Positions 27,729 to 35,684 of a stretch of DNA of 64,000 bases are shown in pieces. Made by a program: the position numbers and the translations under genes. The stretch is from Pseudarthrobacter sp. ATCC 49987 (lineage in GTDB: Bacteria > Actinomycetota > Actinomycetes > Actinomycetales > Micrococcaceae), in contig NZ_JAABNS010000001.1 of assembly GCF_009928425.1 (NCBI RefSeq), positions 3,348,001 to 3,412,000 of the forward strand, written 5' to 3'. Position 1 is the first letter of the stretch. Each line of letters opens with the position of its first letter. The notes beneath the pieces were generated by a model. The model was given only the letters and a program-made list of their open reading frames with translations, was not told the DNA's origin and did no database searches.

Positions 27729-29130
27729 CTTCCTGATGCCCTCCCTCGGTGCTGACATGGAGCACGGCAAGATCGTCGAATGGCTGGTCAAACCCGGCGA
27801 CTACGTGCGCCGCGGGGACCTCGTCGCGGTGGTGGATACCGACAAGACCGTCATGGATGTGGAGTCCTTCCAGGAGGGGGTGGTCGCCGAGCTGCTCGTG
27901 GACCTCGGCGAAACCGTGCCGGTGGGCACCCCGCTGGCCAGGATCACGCAGACCCCGGCCGAGGTCGGGGCCCCCCGCCAGGAGGCACCGCCGCCCCGGG
28001 CCGGGGCCGCCGCCGTTGCTGTCGCCGCCGTTGCTGTCACTGCCAAGGAAGCTCCCCCGGTCGCCCCTCCCGTGCGGCACCTGGCACACCGGCTGGGGGT
28101 CGACACGGCCAGGATCCACGGCACCGGCAAGGGCGGCGCCATCACGAGGGCGGATGTGGAGCACGCCGTGGCGGCAAGGCCGTCCGCCGCCGGACGCGTG
28201 CGCTCCTCGCCCCGGGCCCGGAGGCTGGCCGCCGAACTCGGCGTCGAGCTTTCCGCCGTGAGCGGCACCGGACCGGAGGGTACCGTGAGCGTGGCGGACG
28301 TGCAGCGCGCCGCGGCCCTCCGCCCGGCGTCAGGTCTCCCGGAGCCGGGCGCCCCGGAGGCGGGTCTCCCGGGGGCAGCGCCGGAAGCTCCGGCCGAAGG
28401 GCCGGCCACGGGGCCACCCGCCGGGCCAGCCGTTTCCCCTGAGAAACCCGCGGAAGCCCGCGAGCGCGTGGCCAGCCTGCGCCGCGCCATCGGGGCGCTG
28501 ATGTCGCGCTCAAAGAAGACCATCCCGCACTACTACCTCAGCACCACCCTGGACCTGCGTGCCGCCGTCGGCTGGATGCAGTCCGTCAACGCACAGCGGC
28601 CGGTCGCGTCCCGGCTGGTCCCCTCCGCGCTGCTGCTCAAGGCAGCGGCGCTCGCGGCCAAGGAGGTCCCGGAGGTGAACGGCTTCTTCGACGACGGCGG
28701 GTTCCGGCCCAGCGCGTCGGTGCACCTGGGTGTCGCCGTGGCCCTGCGCCAGGGCGGCCTGGTGGCCCCCGCCATCCACGACGCGGACACCCTGCCGGTT
28801 GACGTGCTGATGGAACAGCTCCGGGACCTCGTCAGCCGCGCCCGCGCCGGGCGGCTGCAGCGCGCCGAAATGGCCGATCCCACGATCACCGTGACGAACC
28901 TAGGGGACCTCGGAGTGGAGAGCGTCTTCGGCGTCATCTATCCCCCGCAGGTTGCGATGGTCGGCTTCGGCCGGGTGCTGGAGCAGCCGTGGGCGCAGAA
29001 CGGGCTGCTCGGTGTCCGGCCCGCCGTCGTCGCCACTCTCTCCGCTGACCACCGGGTCAGCGACGGGCTGCGCGGCGGCCGCTACCTGGCGCGGATCGAC
29101 GAGCTGCTGCAGAAGCCGGAAGACCTGTGA
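27721..29130 (+). CDS. Dihydrolipoamide acyltransferase (E2) with two subunit-binding domains
   Basis: The product has 469 aa from the GTG inside the E1 beta end. Order: one lipoyl domain (1-75, lipoyl-lysine K42 in [11 protein letters not shown]); an Ala/Pro linker; a peripheral-subunit-binding domain at about 117-151 ([28 protein letters not shown]); a second such domain at about 162-198 ([26 protein letters not shown]); a Pro-rich linker; and the catalytic domain from about 248, ending with His444 in DHRVSDG. Most E2 proteins carry one binding domain, so two is unusual. No E3 gene is in the cassette, so a shared lipoamide dehydrogenase encoded elsewhere would be needed. Confidence 0.9.
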   Translation: MADFLMPSLGADMEHGKIVEWLVKPGDYVRRGDLVAVVDTDKTVMDVESFQEGVVAELLVDLGETVPVGTPLARITQTPAEVGAPRQEAPPPRAGAAAVAVAAVAVTAKEAPPVAPPVRHLAHRLGVDTARIHGTGKGGAITRADVEHAVAARPSAAGRVRSSPRARRLAAELGVELSAVSGTGPEGTVSVADVQRAAALRPASGLPEPGAPEAGLPGAAPEAPAEGPATGPPAGPAVSPEKPAEARERVASLRRAIGALMSRSKKTIPHYYLSTTLDLRAAVGWMQSVNAQRPVASRLVPSALLLKAAALAAKEVPEVNGFFDDGGFRPSASVHLGVAVALRQGGLVAPAIHDADTLPVDVLMEQLRDLVSRARAGRLQRAEMADPTITVTNLGDLGVESVFGVIYPPQVAMVGFGRVLEQPWAQNGLLGVRPAVVATLSADHRVSDGLRGGRYLARIDELLQKPEDL

Positions 29131-29161
29131 ACCAGATCGCTAATGTGAAACGGGAGGAACC

Positions 29162-29404
29162 ATGAACGAACAGGACGCCCGGGCGGCGGTACAGTCGGCG
29201 ATCGGCAAGGTGGCACCGGATGTGGACCTCTCCGAGATGGACGAGGGCGCCCGGCTGCGGCAGGACCTCGAACTCGATTCGCTGGACTTCCTCCGGCTGG
29301 TCGAAACGATCGACACGGCCACCGGCGTCGACATCCCGGAGCGGGACTACCCGGAGGTGGCCACGGTCAAGGGGCTGATCGGCTACCTCGCGGCCCACGG
29401 CTGA
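29162..29404 (+). CDS. Free-standing acyl carrier protein
   Basis: The product has 80 aa. GGGAGGAACC precedes the ATG. The phosphopantetheine site is Ser40 in LELDSLDFLRLVE. The protein is acidic and four-helix-like, ending TVKGLIGYLAAHG. It is not next to fatty-acid synthase genes. Its position 31 bases after E2 suggests it receives an acyl group from E2 or the synthetase (inference). A very strong hairpin follows. Confidence 0.9.
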   Translation: MNEQDARAAVQSAIGKVAPDVDLSEMDEGARLRQDLELDSLDFLRLVETIDTATGVDIPERDYPEVATVKGLIGYLAAHG

Positions 29405-29409
29405 TCCTG

Positions 29410-29471
29410 CATCGACTGCTCCGTAGCCGCCCTTTTGGAGGCGCAAAAGGGCGGCTACGGAGCAGTCGATG
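29410..29471. terminator. Perfect 27-bp-arm hairpin after the ACP gene
   Basis: Two perfectly complementary 27-base arms (29410-29436 and 29445-29471) surround an 8-base loop GGAGGCGC. The left arm ends in TTTT and the right begins AAAA. It lies between the convergent ACP and flavoprotein genes and can end both. The arm length exceeds ordinary terminators in this window. Confidence 0.85.
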
Positions 29472-29532
29472 GGAAGAAACGCGGCGGAATGGTCCGGTCC
29501 GGCCGCCCGGCCCCGCCTAGGGGTGGGTGCGG

Positions 29533-30792
29533 CTAGGGGTGCGGCTGGGGCCGGGCTTCGGCGCGCCGGGCGAACGCCGGCGCGTGCTCCGGCCGCGGCC
29601 CGAAGGCGACGAACCGCGGGAGCACCCTGCCGGCGGCCGGGATGTGCCGGGCCAGGAACAGCAGCGCGGCAGGCGCCCCGGCCCGCGTTCCGGTCATGAT
29701 CGGCCCGAAGACCACGCGGTGCATCACCCGCTGCACGGCCTGGACCACGACCGTGGGCAACTGCCGCCGTCGTTGAACCCGGGCCAGCTCGGCGCGTGGC
29801 ACCCGTCCGCGGAGCAGCGCGGGAGCAAGGCAGTCCGCGGCGGCCACGGCGTCCTGGATGGCAAGGTTGATCCCGACCCCGCCGGCCGGGGACATCGCGT
29901 GCGCGGCGTCGCCGATGCAGAGCAGTCCGTTGATGTGCCATTGGCGGAGCCGGTCCAGTCGCACGTCCAGCCAGTGCAGATCCTCCAGCGACGCGATGGC
30001 GTCCACCCGGTCGGCGAGGTCGGGGCGGAGCGCCGCGATCCGGCGTCGGAAGCACTCAACGCCCTCGGCCCGGATCCGGGTGTCCGTGCCTTTCGGCGCG
30101 AGGTACCCCATCTGGTAATAGTCGGTGCGGTTGAGCGCCACCAGGGCCTGACCCCGCCCGAACGCGGGGACGATGCCCGCCACGGCGCCCTGCTCGGAGG
30201 CATGGCGCGGCAGGCGGAACCACCAGGCGTCAAACGGCACGGGATACTCCTTCGGAGGCAGCCCGGCCGCACGCCGCAGGGTCGAATGGCGCCCGTCCGT
30301 GGCAACCACCAGGTCCGCCAGGAGTTCGCCGCCGTTCCCGTCGGTGGTCCGGTAGCGGATCCCCGTGACCCGGCCCCCGTTGCGGACCAGGGCGGTGGCT
30401 GTGTGGCCCATTCGCAGGCTGAAGGACGGTTCCTGGGCTGCGGCGCCGGCCAGGAAGTTGAGGAAGTCCCATTGCGGCATCATGGCGATGTAGTTGTAGG
30501 GCGGGGGCAGCGAATCGAAGTTGCCGATCGTCACGGGAGGGCCGTCCGGCACCGGGAAAACGACGCTGCTCAGCCGGCTTTGCGGCAGCCGGCGGAACTC
30601 CTCGCCCAGGCCCAGTTCGTCGATCAGCCGGATGGTGGAGGCGTGGACGGTGTCACCGCGGAAGTCCCGGAAGAAATCGGCATGCTTCTCCAGAACCGTG
30701 ACCTGCACGCCGGCCCGCGCCAGCAGCAGTCCCAGCATCATGCCCGCCGGCCCGCCGCCGACCACCACGCATCCCGTCGTCTCCATGGCCAT
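29533..30792 (-). CDS. FAD-dependent aromatic-ring-hydroxylase-type monooxygenase
   Basis: The product has 419 aa; a second ATG two codons later is an equally good start. The FAD fingerprint is VVVGGGPAGMMLG, the DG motif is LVVATDGRHSTLR and the second FAD motif is CIGDAAHAMSPAGGVGINLAIQDA. This is the p-hydroxybenzoate-hydroxylase/UbiH architecture. It hydroxylates an aromatic or polyketide-like substrate with NAD(P)H and O2; the substrate is unknown. A basic/Pro tail ends the protein. Divergent from nadE across 190 bases. Confidence 0.85.
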   Translation of the reverse strand: MAMETTGCVVVGGGPAGMMLGLLLARAGVQVTVLEKHADFFRDFRGDTVHASTIRLIDELGLGEEFRRLPQSRLSSVVFPVPDGPPVTIGNFDSLPPPYNYIAMMPQWDFLNFLAGAAAQEPSFSLRMGHTATALVRNGGRVTGIRYRTTDGNGGELLADLVVATDGRHSTLRRAAGLPPKEYPVPFDAWWFRLPRHASEQGAVAGIVPAFGRGQALVALNRTDYYQMGYLAPKGTDTRIRAEGVECFRRRIAALRPDLADRVDAIASLEDLHWLDVRLDRLRQWHINGLLCIGDAAHAMSPAGGVGINLAIQDAVAAADCLAPALLRGRVPRAELARVQRRRQLPTVVVQAVQRVMHRVVFGPIMTGTRAGAPAALLFLARHIPAAGRVLPRFVAFGPRPEHAPAFARRAEARPQPHP

Positions 30793-30969
30793 ACGCTACG
30801 CCTGCGCACGGTGCCGCGGGAGGGGCCTTCGCGGCGGCTTAGCTCCGGCGCGGCGCTTTCGGCCCGGCGCGGCGGGGATCCGGGTAGCGCCTGGCACTAT
30901 GCGCCGCGGGGGCCGGTTTCCGCAGCGCCAGTCCGGCGGACACAGTTGAGCCCGGTTGACACTGCTGGC

Positions 30970-30975
30970 TAGGCT
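30970..30975 (+). promoter_or_regulatory. -10 box for leaderless nadE
   Basis: TAGGCT is followed by 7 bases and then ATG. A TTGAGC element 19 bases upstream could be the -35. No Shine-Dalgarno sequence precedes the start. Confidence 0.5.
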
Positions 30976-30982
30976 TTGAATC

Positions 30983-31804
30983 ATGCGTGAACTCCAGGCG
31001 AAAATCATCGAAGAAATGGGCGTGCAGCCCCGGATCGACCCCGCCGGGGAGGTGCGCAAACGCGTCACATTCCTCAAGGAATACCTGACGGCGACCCACA
31101 CCAAGGGGTTCGTCCTGGGCATCTCCGGCGGGCTGGATTCCTCGCTCGCGGGGCGGCTGGCGCAGTTGGCCGTCGAAGAACTGGCAGCCGAAGGGGTGGA
31201 CGCAAACTTCGTCGCCGTCCGCCTGCCGTACGGCGTGCAGCACGACGAGGCAGACGCCCAGGCCGCCCTGGACTTCATCCAGGCCAAGACCGAGTGGACG
31301 TTCAACATCTCCGCGGCGGTCGACGGCTTCGAGGACGAATTCGAGAAGACCGTGGGCAACGGGATCTCCGACTTCCACAAGGGCAACACCAAAGCCCGCA
31401 CGCGCATGATCGCGCAGTACGCCCTCGCCGGCGAGCACAACTACCTGGTGATAGGAACCGACCACGGTGCGGAATCAGTCACCGGCTTCTTCACGAAGTA
31501 CGGCGACGGCGGCGCGGACATCCTGCCGCTGTTCGGGCTCAACAAGCGCCAGAACAGGGCGCTCCTCGCCGAACTCGGCGCCCCGGCCCGGATCTGGGAG
31601 AAGGTCCCCACCGCCGATCTCCTCGACGGCCAGCCCGGCCGCACCGACGAGGACGAACTGGGCCTCAGCTACGACACGATCGATGACTACCTTGAGGGCC
31701 GCGACATCCCCGTGGCCGCCGCCGAGCTGATCGAACAGAAATACCTCCGGACCCGGCACAAGCGCACGGTCCCGGTCACCATCTTCGACACCTGGTGGAA
31801 GTAG
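30983..31804 (+). CDS. nadE: NAD synthetase, ammonia-dependent
   Basis: The product has 273 aa, the length of the ammonia-using enzyme with no glutaminase domain. The ATP-pyrophosphatase P-loop is [10 protein letters not shown] (48-54 core SGGLDSS). Other marks are [71 protein letters not shown] and [13 protein letters not shown]. It makes NAD from deamido-NAD, ATP and NH3. Confidence 0.97.
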   Translation: MRELQAKIIEEMGVQPRIDPAGEVRKRVTFLKEYLTATHTKGFVLGISGGLDSSLAGRLAQLAVEELAAEGVDANFVAVRLPYGVQHDEADAQAALDFIQAKTEWTFNISAAVDGFEDEFEKTVGNGISDFHKGNTKARTRMIAQYALAGEHNYLVIGTDHGAESVTGFFTKYGDGGADILPLFGLNKRQNRALLAELGAPARIWEKVPTADLLDGQPGRTDEDELGLSYDTIDDYLEGRDIPVAAAELIEQKYLRTRHKRTVPVTIFDTWWK

Positions 31805-31809
31805 CCGGC

Positions 31810-31832
31810 GGGCGCTGACTTATTTAGCGCCC
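31810..31832. terminator. Short hairpin between nadE and the iclR-type gene
   Basis: Perfect 7-base arms GGGCGCT/AGCGCCC enclose a T-rich loop. It overlaps the 3' end of the convergent regulator gene, whose stop lies in the loop. Confidence 0.5.
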
Positions 31833-32596
31833 TGCAGCAGGGTGGAGATCCGGTGCGCCTCGTCCATGAGGAGGCGGCCCAGCATCTCCTGCCGCTCGGT
31901 GCGGAAGCGCGGCTCGATTCCGGTCAGCGACAGGGCCCAGGCGGGACGCCCCCGCTGGTCGAAGACTGCGGCCCCCATCCCCCAGCTGCCCTCCAGCACG
32001 AGCCCGGGATTGACCGAGTAGCCGGTCTGTCGCGTCTTCGCCAGGTTCTCCCGGACCAGCGCCTCGGTATGTGCGGCCGCAAAAGTGCCGGCGTGCGCTG
32101 TCCAGCCCGCCAGCAGCTCCTCCTGCTCCGCCTCCGGCAGGAATGCCATGATGGCGGTCCCGGCGGAGGCGACCCCGATCGGGAAGCGGACGCCCTCGTG
32201 CAGTACGAACGACCGCACCGGGAAACTCCCCTCCTCCCGGAGCAGGCAGACCGTCTCGGCGCCGCGCCGGATAGAGAAGAACGCGCTTTCGCCGGTCTCC
32301 TCGGCGAGCCGGCGGAGGCTGGGCCGGGCGATGTCCTCGAGCGGGAAGCGCGCCGAGGCCACAGAGCCCATCAGCAGGATCTCCGGACCCAGCACCCAGT
32401 TGCCGCTGACCGGGTCCTGGTCCAGCAGGCCCTCGGAGGCCAGCGAGGAAAGCAGCCGGTGCACGGTGGGGCGGGTGAGCCCGGATTCCCTGACGAGTTC
32501 AACGAGCGGGGAGCCTTCCGGTTTCCGCCCGACAATACGCAGCAGGGAGGCGACGCGGCTGACGACTTGTGCGCCCTGGACCGGTAATGAAGTCAT
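31820..32596 (-). CDS. IclR family transcriptional regulator
   Basis: The product has 258 aa. I chose ATG 32596 because GAGGAAAG precedes it; an upstream in-frame ATG lies inside the operator region. The winged helix-turn-helix at about 10-70 reads GSPLVELVRESGLTRPTVHRLLSSLASEGLL. The effector domain includes SAFFSIRRGAETVCLLREE, GVASAGTAIMAFL and TGYSVNPGLVLEGSWGMGAAVFD. It is divergent from the CoA-transferase/thiolase operon, with palindromic sites between the two. It probably controls both and senses a 3-oxoacid or aromatic-derived acid (inference). Confidence 0.92.
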   Translation of the reverse strand: MTSLPVQGAQVVSRVASLLRIVGRKPEGSPLVELVRESGLTRPTVHRLLSSLASEGLLDQDPVSGNWVLGPEILLMGSVASARFPLEDIARPSLRRLAEETGESAFFSIRRGAETVCLLREEGSFPVRSFVLHEGVRFPIGVASAGTAIMAFLPEAEQEELLAGWTAHAGTFAAAHTEALVRENLAKTRQTGYSVNPGLVLEGSWGMGAAVFDQRGRPAWALSLTGIEPRFRTERQEMLGRLLMDEAHRISTLLQGAK

Positions 32597-32640
32597 TTCT
32601 TTCCTCGCAAATACGTAGGAACTGCCCAAACCATCCATAT

Positions 32641-32655
32641 TGTGGACACTCCACA
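32641..32655. promoter_or_regulatory. Palindromic operator, site 1 (IclR-type)
   Basis: TGTGGA-CAC-TCCACA is a perfect palindrome near the iclR-type gene start. A further GTCCACAC half-like sequence follows at 32663. Confidence 0.6.
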
Positions 32656-32705
32656 GCGTACCGTCCACACTGTAAAAATGGCACTATTCAGGGCGAAGTT
32701 GTCCA

Positions 32706-32735
32706 TTGACAGCCCCCTTTTCGGCACCGTAGGCT
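32706..32735 (+). promoter_or_regulatory. Promoter of the CoA-transferase/thiolase operon
   Basis: TTGACA (32706-32711) and TAGGCT (32730-32735) are separated by 18 bases. Operator site 2 lies just downstream, where bound repressor would block initiation. Confidence 0.65.
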
Positions 32736-32753
32736 CCAACAGCAGAGGAACAG

Positions 32754-32766
32754 TCCACAAAGTGGA
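32754..32766. promoter_or_regulatory. Palindromic operator, site 2 (IclR-type)
   Basis: TCCAC-AAA-GTGGA is the same inverted half-site as site 1. It is placed at about +12 to +24 of the predicted transcript. Confidence 0.6.
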
Positions 32767-32795
32767 TTGCGTCAAGAGCTCAATGAGGAGATGCA

Positions 32796-33548
32796 ATGTC
32801 AAAGCTGAAATCCGGAGCGGCCGCCGCGTTGCAGGACGTGCTGCGGGACGGCATGACGCTCGCCGTCGGAGGCTTTGGCCTCAGCGGCATCCCGGCCGAC
32901 CTGATCGAGGCGGTGCGCGGTTCCGGCGTCAAGGACCTCACCGTGGTGTCCAACAACATGGGGGTGGACGGCAAAGGCCTCGGCGTGCTGATTGAAGCCG
33001 GCCAGGTCCGCAAGGTCATTGCCTCCTACGTGGGAGAGAACAAGCTCTTCGCCGAGCAGTACCTCGCCGGCAAGCTCGAGGTGGAGTTCACCCCGCAGGG
33101 CACCCTGGCCGAGCGCCTCCGCGCCGGCGGCGCCGGCATCCCGGCGTTCTACACGAAGACCGGCGTCGGCACCCTCGTCGCCGAAGGCAAGCCGCTCGCG
33201 GAGTTCGACGGCGAAACGTATGTCCAGGAGCGCGCCATCAAGGCCGACGTCGCACTGGTCCACGCGCACACCGCCGACACCGACGGCAACCTGATCTACC
33301 GCTACACCGCGCAGAACTTCAACCCGGTGGTCGCCACCGCCGGCATCGTGACCGTGGCGGAGGCCGAGGTCATCGTCGAGCCGGGCCAACTGGACCCCCA
33401 CCGCATCATCACCCCCGGCGTTTTCGTCCAGCGCCTCGTCCAGGCCAGCGGCCGGGTCAAGGACATCGAACAGCGCACGGTCCGCCCCCGCCCCCGCGCC
33501 GAAGCAGTCGAAGCGGCCGCCGCCGCCGCCGCATCCATTCCGGCCTAA
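32796..33548 (+). CDS. scoA: 3-oxoacid CoA-transferase, subunit A
   Basis: The product has 250 aa. GAGGAGATGCA precedes the ATG. The CoA-transferase family I signature appears as [19 protein letters not shown]. Others are [16 protein letters not shown], ELxLA-like [21 protein letters not shown] and [25 protein letters not shown]. With subunit B it moves CoA from succinyl-CoA to a 3-oxoacid. Acetoacetate (ScoA) or 3-oxoadipate (PcaI) are the usual substrates. The nearby carboxylase favours acetoacetate or another product of ketone carboxylation. The C-terminus is an Ala run. Confidence 0.88.
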   Translation: MSKLKSGAAAALQDVLRDGMTLAVGGFGLSGIPADLIEAVRGSGVKDLTVVSNNMGVDGKGLGVLIEAGQVRKVIASYVGENKLFAEQYLAGKLEVEFTPQGTLAERLRAGGAGIPAFYTKTGVGTLVAEGKPLAEFDGETYVQERAIKADVALVHAHTADTDGNLIYRYTAQNFNPVVATAGIVTVAEAEVIVEPGQLDPHRIITPGVFVQRLVQASGRVKDIEQRTVRPRPRAEAVEAAAAAAASIPA

Positions 33549-33582
33549 GCGCCGCCCCCCTACTTTCTTCAGGAGAACCACC

Positions 33583-34281
33583 ATGGCTTGGACCCGGAAT
33601 GAAATGGCTGCCATCGCGGCCGAAGAACTCAACGACGGCGATTACGTCAACCTTGGCATCGGCATCCCCACGCTGGTCGCCAACAACCTGCGCGACGGCG
33701 TCCGCGTCGTCCTCCAGAGCGAAAACGGCCTGCTCGGCATGGGCCCGTTCCCCTACGAGGGCGAGGAGGACGCCGACCTCATCAACGCCGGCAAGCAGAC
33801 CGTCACGGTCCTGCCCGGCGGCAGCATCTTCGACTCCGCCGCTTCCTTCGGCATGATCCGCGGCGGGCACGTCAAGGTCGCCATCCTCGGCGCCATGCAG
33901 GTGTCCGGTGACGGCGACCTCGCCAACTGGACCATCCCCGGCAAGATGGTCAAGGGAATGGGCGGCGCCATGGACCTCGTCGCCGGCACGCCCCGCGTCG
34001 TGGTACTCACCGAACACAACGCCAAGGACGGCACCGCCAAGATCGTCAAAGAGTGCACGCTGCCCCTCACCGGCCTGAGCTGCGTTGACCGCATCATCAG
34101 CGACCTCGCGGTGTTTGACCTCGTGAAGAATGAACAAGGAACAGGCGGCGTCCGGCGGCTCACGCTGACCCGCCTCGCCCCCGGCGTCACTGTCGAGGAC
34201 ATCCGCGAAAAGACGGAAGCCGAGTTCGACATCGCGCCCTCCCTCGACACAACCCCCACCCTTGAAGGAGCCACAGCATGA
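33583..34281 (+). CDS. scoB: 3-oxoacid CoA-transferase, subunit B
   Basis: The product has 232 aa. CAGGAGAACCACC precedes the ATG. The catalytic glutamate is E47 in [14 protein letters not shown], which forms the glutamyl-CoA intermediate. Also seen are [14 protein letters not shown] and [23 protein letters not shown]. It partners the preceding subunit A and overlaps the thiolase start by 4 bases, forming a three-gene operon. Confidence 0.9.
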   Translation: MAWTRNEMAAIAAEELNDGDYVNLGIGIPTLVANNLRDGVRVVLQSENGLLGMGPFPYEGEEDADLINAGKQTVTVLPGGSIFDSAASFGMIRGGHVKVAILGAMQVSGDGDLANWTIPGKMVKGMGGAMDLVAGTPRVVVLTEHNAKDGTAKIVKECTLPLTGLSCVDRIISDLAVFDLVKNEQGTGGVRRLTLTRLAPGVTVEDIREKTEAEFDIAPSLDTTPTLEGATA

Positions 34282-35474
34282 GCCTGCGCGAACAGTTCGG
34301 CAAAGATGTCCTGCTCACCGGCTGGGGCCACAGCCGCTTCGGCAAGCTCACGGACGAGACCCTCGAATCCCTGATCGTCCAGGTCGCCACGGAGGCGATC
34401 GCCAACGCCGGGATCGAACCGGGCCAGATCGACGAGATCTACCTGGGCCAGTTCAACTCCGGCATGATGCCGCTGGCCTTCCCGTCCTCGCTCGCACTGC
34501 AGGTCTCGGAGCAGCTGGCCAACGTCCCGTCCACCCGGGTCGAGAACGCCTGCGCCTCCGGGTCGGCCGCATTCCAGCAGGGCACCAAATCGCTGCTGGC
34601 CGGCACCGCGAAAACCGTCCTGGTGGTCGGCGCCGAAAAGATGACCCAGGCCGGGGCCGACGTCGTCGGGGCCGCCCTGCTCGGAGCCGACTACGACATG
34701 GCCGGCAAGGCCTCCAGCACCGGCTTCACCGGGCTCTTCGCCGAGGTCGCAAAACACTACGAAAAGCGCTATGGCGCTGGCGCAGGGAATCTCTCGGATG
34801 TGCTGGGCACCATCGCCGCGAAGAACCACCGCAACGGCGTGGACAACCCCTACGCCCAGCTCCGCAAGGACCTCGGCGAGGAATTCTGCCGGACCGTTTC
34901 GGACAAGAACCCGATGGTCGCCGACCCGCTGCGCCGCACCGACTGCTCACCCGTGTCCGACGGCGCCGCCGCCGTCGTGATCAGTGTTGCCCCCACCGGC
35001 GGGGCCACCGCCCCGGTCCGGCTCGCCGGGTTCGGCCACGCGAACGACTTCTTCCCGGCCGACCGCCGCGACCCCACCGCCTTCGCCGCCACTCGGGTGT
35101 CCTGGCAGCGCGCCCTGGGCATGGCCGGCGTCGGGCTGGAGGATCTGGACTTCGCCGAGGTGCACGACTGCTTCACCATCGCCGAGTTGCTGATGTACGA
35201 GGCCATGGGCCTGACCGAACCGGGCCAGGGCGCCCGCGCCATCGAGGAAGGCTGGGTCTTCAAGGACGGCAAGCTGCCCGTCAACGTCTCCGGCGGGCTC
35301 AAGGCCAAGGGCCACCCGGTCGGTGCCACCGGCGTCTCCCAGCACGTCATTGCCGCCATGCAGCTCACCGGCACCGCCGGCGGCATGCAGCTGGCCAATC
35401 CGCGCCGGGCCGCGGTGCAGAACATGGGCGGCGTCGGCATCGCCAACTACGTCAGCGTCCTCGAAGCGGTCTAA
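34278..35474 (+). CDS. Thiolase (acetyl-CoA acetyltransferase, SCP2-like)
   Basis: The product has 398 aa. The nucleophilic cysteine is C92 in [12 protein letters not shown]. The histidine motifs are [11 protein letters not shown] and [16 protein letters not shown], the arrangement of SCP2-type thiolases rather than the NEAF/CGGG type of AtoB. It splits a 3-oxoacyl-CoA with CoA and would complete the route acetoacetate to acetoacetyl-CoA to two acetyl-CoA. It is the last gene of the IclR-flanked operon, and a repeated hairpin follows 3 bases after the stop. Confidence 0.88.
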   Translation: MSLREQFGKDVLLTGWGHSRFGKLTDETLESLIVQVATEAIANAGIEPGQIDEIYLGQFNSGMMPLAFPSSLALQVSEQLANVPSTRVENACASGSAAFQQGTKSLLAGTAKTVLVVGAEKMTQAGADVVGAALLGADYDMAGKASSTGFTGLFAEVAKHYEKRYGAGAGNLSDVLGTIAAKNHRNGVDNPYAQLRKDLGEEFCRTVSDKNPMVADPLRRTDCSPVSDGAAAVVISVAPTGGATAPVRLAGFGHANDFFPADRRDPTAFAATRVSWQRALGMAGVGLEDLDFAEVHDCFTIAELLMYEAMGLTEPGQGARAIEEGWVFKDGKLPVNVSGGLKAKGHPVGATGVSQHVIAAMQLTGTAGGMQLANPRRAAVQNMGGVGIANYVSVLEAV

Positions 35475-35477
35475 AAC

Positions 35478-35540
35478 CAACGCGGGGTCAGATACAGCCC
35501 GAAGCCGGGCGTCGGAATGGGCCGTATCCGACCCAGCGGT
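35478..35540 (+). repeat. Repeated palindromic element, copy 1
   Basis: It begins with the 22-base arm that starts CAACGCGGGGTCAG, then a loop containing GCCGGGCGTCGGAAT, then a decayed complementary arm. It lies directly after the thiolase stop. The same element is intact at 46615-46677. Confidence 0.75.
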
Positions 35541-35684
35541 GGCAGAGCTGCCGGCCCTCGGGAGCCTGGAACCCGCACTCAGGAGCTGCCAAGGGTCACA
35601 CCTGTCTTTGGCACCGCGGTTCCCATAGGATTTCAGAGGGCCAAATGCATTCCCGGCGACCGCCGGACCACAAGGAGGTGGCGG

